From Dehalogenimonas lykanthroporepellens BL-DC-9 (GTDB lineage Bacteria > Chloroflexota > Dehalococcoidia > Dehalococcoidales > Dehalococcoidaceae): 64,000 nt of DNA. This document shows, one piece after another, positions 62,201 through 64,000 of this stretch (position 1 is the stretch's first letter; each line of letters starts with the position of its first letter). The stretch is taken from positions 1,178,001 through 1,242,000 of the forward strand of contig CP002084.1 in the NCBI GenBank assembly GCA_000143165.1. The letters run 5' to 3'. The notes under the pieces are model-generated. The model saw nothing but the letters and a program-made list of their open reading frames with translations. It ran no database searches and had not been told where the DNA came from. The translations under genes were made by a program, and so were the position numbers.

Positions 62201-62981
62201 TATAAATGGCGTTATAGGGGATGGGATATTTATTTATCCTATCGGCGAATTAATACAATTAGGATTAAGTTCTGATTTGGTAAAACCTTGGTACAAAAAT
62301 AGTGATATAAAACGTTTTTACTCTAATATTTATAATAGTTATGAACTATGTCTTACTAATTTTATAGCGGATTTGTCACAATATCCGCTATTCCAACAAT
62401 ATTTATCTAATTATAAGTCTATTTTGACTAATCGTAGCCAAATAGAGCATTGCTTGGATTGGTGGGACCTTCATCAAATCAGAATGAAAGACAAGAACAA
62501 AACCGGTTATGTAAAAAAAATGATATTTGATGGCCCCAAAATCGTTTCTCCTCAAAGAAGTAATGCGAACACTTTTGCTTATAACGAAGTTCCCTGGTAC
62601 GCTAGCGCCGATGTGTATTTTATTACCCAGAAGGATAAGTCCATCAATCTAAAATATGTGCTTGCATTACTCAATTCAAGGTTATATTTCCTCTGGCTTT
62701 ATCATCGTGGGAAGCGAAAGGGTGAAATGCTAGAACTCTACCAGGTACCTCTTTCCGAGATTCCCATAAAAAGGCTCAATACTGTTGAACAACGGCCGTT
62801 TATTTTGGAAGTTGACAGAATACTGGATATCACCAAAGATGGCGATTATCAAACCAACCCGGAGAAACAAGCACAAGTTAAGGATATCGAGAAAAAGATA
62901 GACCAAATGGTGTACGACCTATACGGTTTAAATGGCGAAGAAATCACTGTGGTGGAAGAGAAAGCTAATCCAAATGGCTAA
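59256..62981 (+). CDS. Eco57I-class N6-adenine DNA methyltransferase (large, with TaqI_C-like specificity region)
   Basis: A 1241-residue protein from ATG 59256, with CGGAGAAT before it. Residues ~1-480 form a long N-terminal region of unknown activity (YEFARKLLRDWKTYDGGIFI; no clear PD-ExK). SAM motif I is VDPAVGSGAFPMGIL (~residue 493) and the catalytic NPPY is IANPPYIGE (~776). Residues ~790-1200 hold the target-recognition part, including LNSRLYFLWLYHRGKRKGEM near the C terminus as in TaqI-type specificity domains. The DNA turns markedly AT-rich after ~61.7 kb. It resembles DISARM/BREX-type and type IIG methyltransferases, but the usual partner genes of those systems are absent. It should methylate adenine to mark self DNA. 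Confidence 0.88.
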   Translation: MSKESLQKVIDSGAADEPLNDFFHEVSDGYREVDEPLETSHDRFINARLLGEITFSPVDKLAIVTADVTTDLTERSGKKAQYEFARKLLRDWKTYDGGIFIFKGNKKQFRFSLVYTQYQGPKRDFSNFRRFTYYVDPEQTNKTFRERIGQGDYSSLEKIKEAFSVEKVTKAFYTDIANWYFWAVQSSRFPNDAENEPGGRNVAVIRLITRMIFIWFMKERELVPLKLFKKDQAQKLLVSLEPEETTYYKAILQNLFFATLNTKQKDRKFRFTHEFQGKNNSYMDHSVYRYENLFRNREDMLIIFKDIPFLNGGLFDCLDWPAKTSGTEVRFDGFTDKDVGLSVPNHLFISDVISVNLNTEYGTKGKKYTTQGLLNILSSYNFTIDENDPNDQEVALDPEMLGKIFENLLASFNPETATTARKATGSYYTPREIVDYMVTQSLKQYYQTHLSNGDALSENLDILLAPLTDDVVNPFDEETSKEIVRLTEQLRIVDPAVGSGAFPMGILNKLVTVLAKVDPNNKLWKQKQLEAAKNLTDPISRKRLEEQIEEQFSTKNSNYGRKLYLIQKCIYGVDIQQIAIEIAKLRFFISLLVDENIDKTKDNWGIEPLPNLDFKLMQGNSLVSNFMDIDLDADDGPNVKLMKDEAEELADQFQQRKSEYQYETDRLKKTRLKEEIDTLIIKIFETRIKTQKAIYFNGLTQIHKLLEPWDEGEKKREQLKKEIELLNQKSGFDLELAEKRLKEFTSGQKIKPFFAWKLYFAEVFREKGGFDIAIANPPYIGEKKNKSLFEPIKQSSLRPYYQGKMDVFYFFFHLALNICRNNGIITFITTNYYLTATAASKLRCDFKSRATITRLVNFNVLKIFEAAPGQHNLITFLTKTSDPEYIADTCITNRVGYGNSTVINQILSWQDNRTDYFKLSQDIIYDGKDCYIRMCRNSCDPVSEILDKIKSEGVNLGDLCNINQGIVTGADKLTNRHIAKYNINGVIGDGIFIYPIGELIQLGLSSDLVKPWYKNSDIKRFYSNIYNSYELCLTNFIADLSQYPLFQQYLSNYKSILTNRSQIEHCLDWWDLHQIRMKDKNKTGYVKKMIFDGPKIVSPQRSNANTFAYNEVPWYASADVYFITQKDKSINLKYVLALLNSRLYFLWLYHRGKRKGEMLELYQVPLSEIPIKRLNTVEQRPFILEVDRILDITKDGDYQTNPEKQAQVKDIEKKIDQMVYDLYGLNGEEITVVEEKANPNG

Positions 62982-63363
62982 TCCTCTTTATAAAGATACC
63001 GTAACAGGGACCATCGGTGAACTCCTGGTACAACTTCGTTTATTGGAATACGGCGTACAAGCCGCCCCACCAATCAAAGACTCGGGAAATGATCTTGTCG
63101 GCATCAGGGACAGGACAGTGAGATTTATCCAAGTTAAAACTACTGCAAAATCAACTATGAGTATAACTCAAAAGTTAAAGGCTAAAATATTTGATCTGTT
63201 AGTCATCGTTCAGTTCAGCTCAACTACATCCCCATTAAATCTTGATCAGTCTAATATCATAATTTTGAAGAAAGATGACATTATGGACCTAAATAGCGTT
63301 AAAGTGAGTAAGTATGTTCGCTTTAGAATTTGCGAAGAAGTAATTGACCAACTCTGGCCATAA
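62974..63363 (+). CDS. Small PD-(D/E)XK-like nuclease
   Basis: A 129-residue protein whose ATG overlaps the methyltransferase stop by 8 bp. It has the fold signature of PD-(D/E)XK enzymes: GTIGELLVQLRLLEYG (Glu in helix 1), DSGNDLVGIRD (Asp) and VRFIQVKTT (Q-x-K in place of E-x-K), then strands LLVIVQFS and NIIILKKDDI. Similar small proteins are annotated as DUF4365-like or group I intron endonuclease-like. The pattern predicts a metal-dependent DNA nuclease. Coupling to the methyltransferase suggests it is part of the same system, perhaps the cutting subunit. Confidence 0.75.
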   Translation: MANPLYKDTVTGTIGELLVQLRLLEYGVQAAPPIKDSGNDLVGIRDRTVRFIQVKTTAKSTMSITQKLKAKIFDLLVIVQFSSTTSPLNLDQSNIIILKKDDIMDLNSVKVSKYVRFRICEEVIDQLWP

Positions 63364-63425
63364 CCCAACTGAATATATTATTTTAATAACGAGCATTCAA
63401 TTCATGATAATGAACGAGGTGCAAA

Positions 63426-63779
63426 ATGATATCAAATGAAGGTCTTGAAAAAGCGCTTGAAGATATCGAGGAACTGAAAAAGACAGTTAATTCTCTCACT
63501 GAAGACTTATTGGTGGATACATCAGAATTGAAAGCCCAGATTTTAGAGTTATCCCGTGAAGTTGCTGGCCTGAGATTAAATGAGCAACACTCTTACCTCA
63601 ACGGTATTCTAACATTCAATAAAGCTCCAAGAGCACTGTTGAATCAAGCCAGTACCGATGCAACAAGGCTTTCAGAAGAAATCAAGCATTCAAATAACCC
63701 TAACGAATGCGTCACAGAATTTATTTCTACATGGCGAGATAAGCTGGATAAGCACAATTATAACTATACCGCTCAATGA
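63426..63779 (+). CDS. Small coiled-coil protein of the defence region
   Basis: A 117-residue protein with an N-terminal coiled coil (residues ~5-50, LEKALEDIEELKKTVNSLTE then DTSELKAQILELSREVAGLR). A C-terminal helical part (LLNQASTDATRLSEEIKHSN) ends TWRDKLDKHNYNYTAQ. ACGAGGTGCAAA precedes the ATG. It lies 62 bp after the PD-(D/E)XK-like gene and 72 bp before the DUF262 gene, all on one strand, so it is probably in the same operon. No family is recognised. It may be a dimerising or bridging subunit. Confidence 0.65.
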   Translation: MISNEGLEKALEDIEELKKTVNSLTEDLLVDTSELKAQILELSREVAGLRLNEQHSYLNGILTFNKAPRALLNQASTDATRLSEEIKHSNNPNECVTEFISTWRDKLDKHNYNYTAQ

Positions 63780-63851
63780 ATCACGGTAGAGTTGAACAGT
63801 GTTTCAATATATTGATTTAGTTTTGAGCAAAATATTAGGAGGAACTCAACA

Positions 63852-64000
63852 TTGATCAACGCAACAAAAGATAAATTACAGTCTTACTTCTGGGGTGATG
63901 TGCAATATCTCGTTCCATATTTTCAGAGGCCATATGTATGGGATGATGATAATTGGGTAAATTTCTGGGAAAACATTAAGGAAATATACAAGGATTCACA
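63852..64000 (+). CDS. DUF262 (GmrSD-like) protein, 3' end outside the window
   Basis: Only the first ~49 codons are visible, starting at TTG 63852 with AGGAGGAA upstream. The sequence has YFWGDVQYLVPYFQRPYVWD followed by DDNWVNFWENIKEIYKD. The VPxFQRPYxW motif is the N-terminal signature of DUF262, the GmrS-type NTPase/sensor domain of type IV modification-dependent restriction enzymes. Whether a DUF1524 (HNH, GmrD-type) half follows cannot be seen. It extends the defence region beyond the window. Confidence 0.85.
   Translation, partial: MINATKDKLQSYFWGDVQYLVPYFQRPYVWDDDNWVNFWENIKEIYKDS

Overview
The window looks like chromosomal DNA of a Dehalococcoidia-type bacterium (phylum Chloroflexota), most likely Dehalogenimonas or a close relative. 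This is inferred from gene content, not from a database match. The DNA is moderately GC-rich. The mraZ-rsmH-ftsA-ftsZ division cluster has none of the mur/ftsI/ftsW peptidoglycan genes that normally lie inside it, as expected for these wall-less bacteria. An NfnAB-type electron-bifurcating transhydrogenase and many very small zinc-type proteins also fit. Several genes have a -10 box only 5-8 nt before the start codon, so leaderless mRNAs look common.

Layout. 1-8.3 kb: the 5' part of nhaA, divergent clpC, then purQ and a purL with extra N-terminal PurS-like domains, and a zinc-ribbon methyltransferase. 8.4-11.8 kb: a copper-efflux operon (csoR, copZ, copA, small membrane protein) behind a strong promoter overlapped by a palindrome. 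11.8-21 kb: nfnB/nfnA, an NTF2-like protein, a small zinc-finger protein, tRNA-Glu, a VTT-domain membrane protein, an MFS transporter, a dUTPase/dCTP deaminase family enzyme, an Smr protein, a coiled-coil repeat protein and a LacD-type aldolase.

21-33.2 kb: a type IV pilus locus. It opens with an HTH protein and a LuxR-type regulator whose receiver lacks the phospho-acceptor Asp. Then come pilB with two N-terminal nuclease-fold-like domains, pilC, two pseudopilins, a 991-residue PilX-like protein, a PilO-like protein, a PilM-PilN fusion and pilT. 33.2-39.5 kb: a P-loop kinase-like protein, a dCMP deaminase, about 0.9 kb of repeat-rich DNA, then mraZ, rsmH, ftsA and ftsZ. 39.5-50.3 kb: pheS-pheT, a carboxy-terminal processing protease, small conserved proteins, DegV, and a five-gene cobalt/nickel uptake operon (lipoprotein, CbiL-like, cbiM, cbiQ, cbiO) with tandem palindromic operators at its promoter.

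50.3-64 kb: an accessory defence region around tRNA-Thr(CGT). A MNT/HEPN toxin-antitoxin pair lies before the tRNA. After it come a WYL regulator, an AAA+ ATPase, a Cas4-like/DEDD fusion nuclease (DUF2779 type), a PLD-SNF2 helicase, an Eco57I-class DNA methyltransferase, a small PD-(D/E)XK-like protein, a coiled-coil protein and the start of a DUF262 (GmrSD-like) gene. The palindrome GTGACA-N6/7-TGTCAC occurs upstream of both the ATPase/nuclease genes and the helicase/methyltransferase genes. It suggests that the WYL protein controls both blocks as one regulon. This region is the best candidate for an under-described system.
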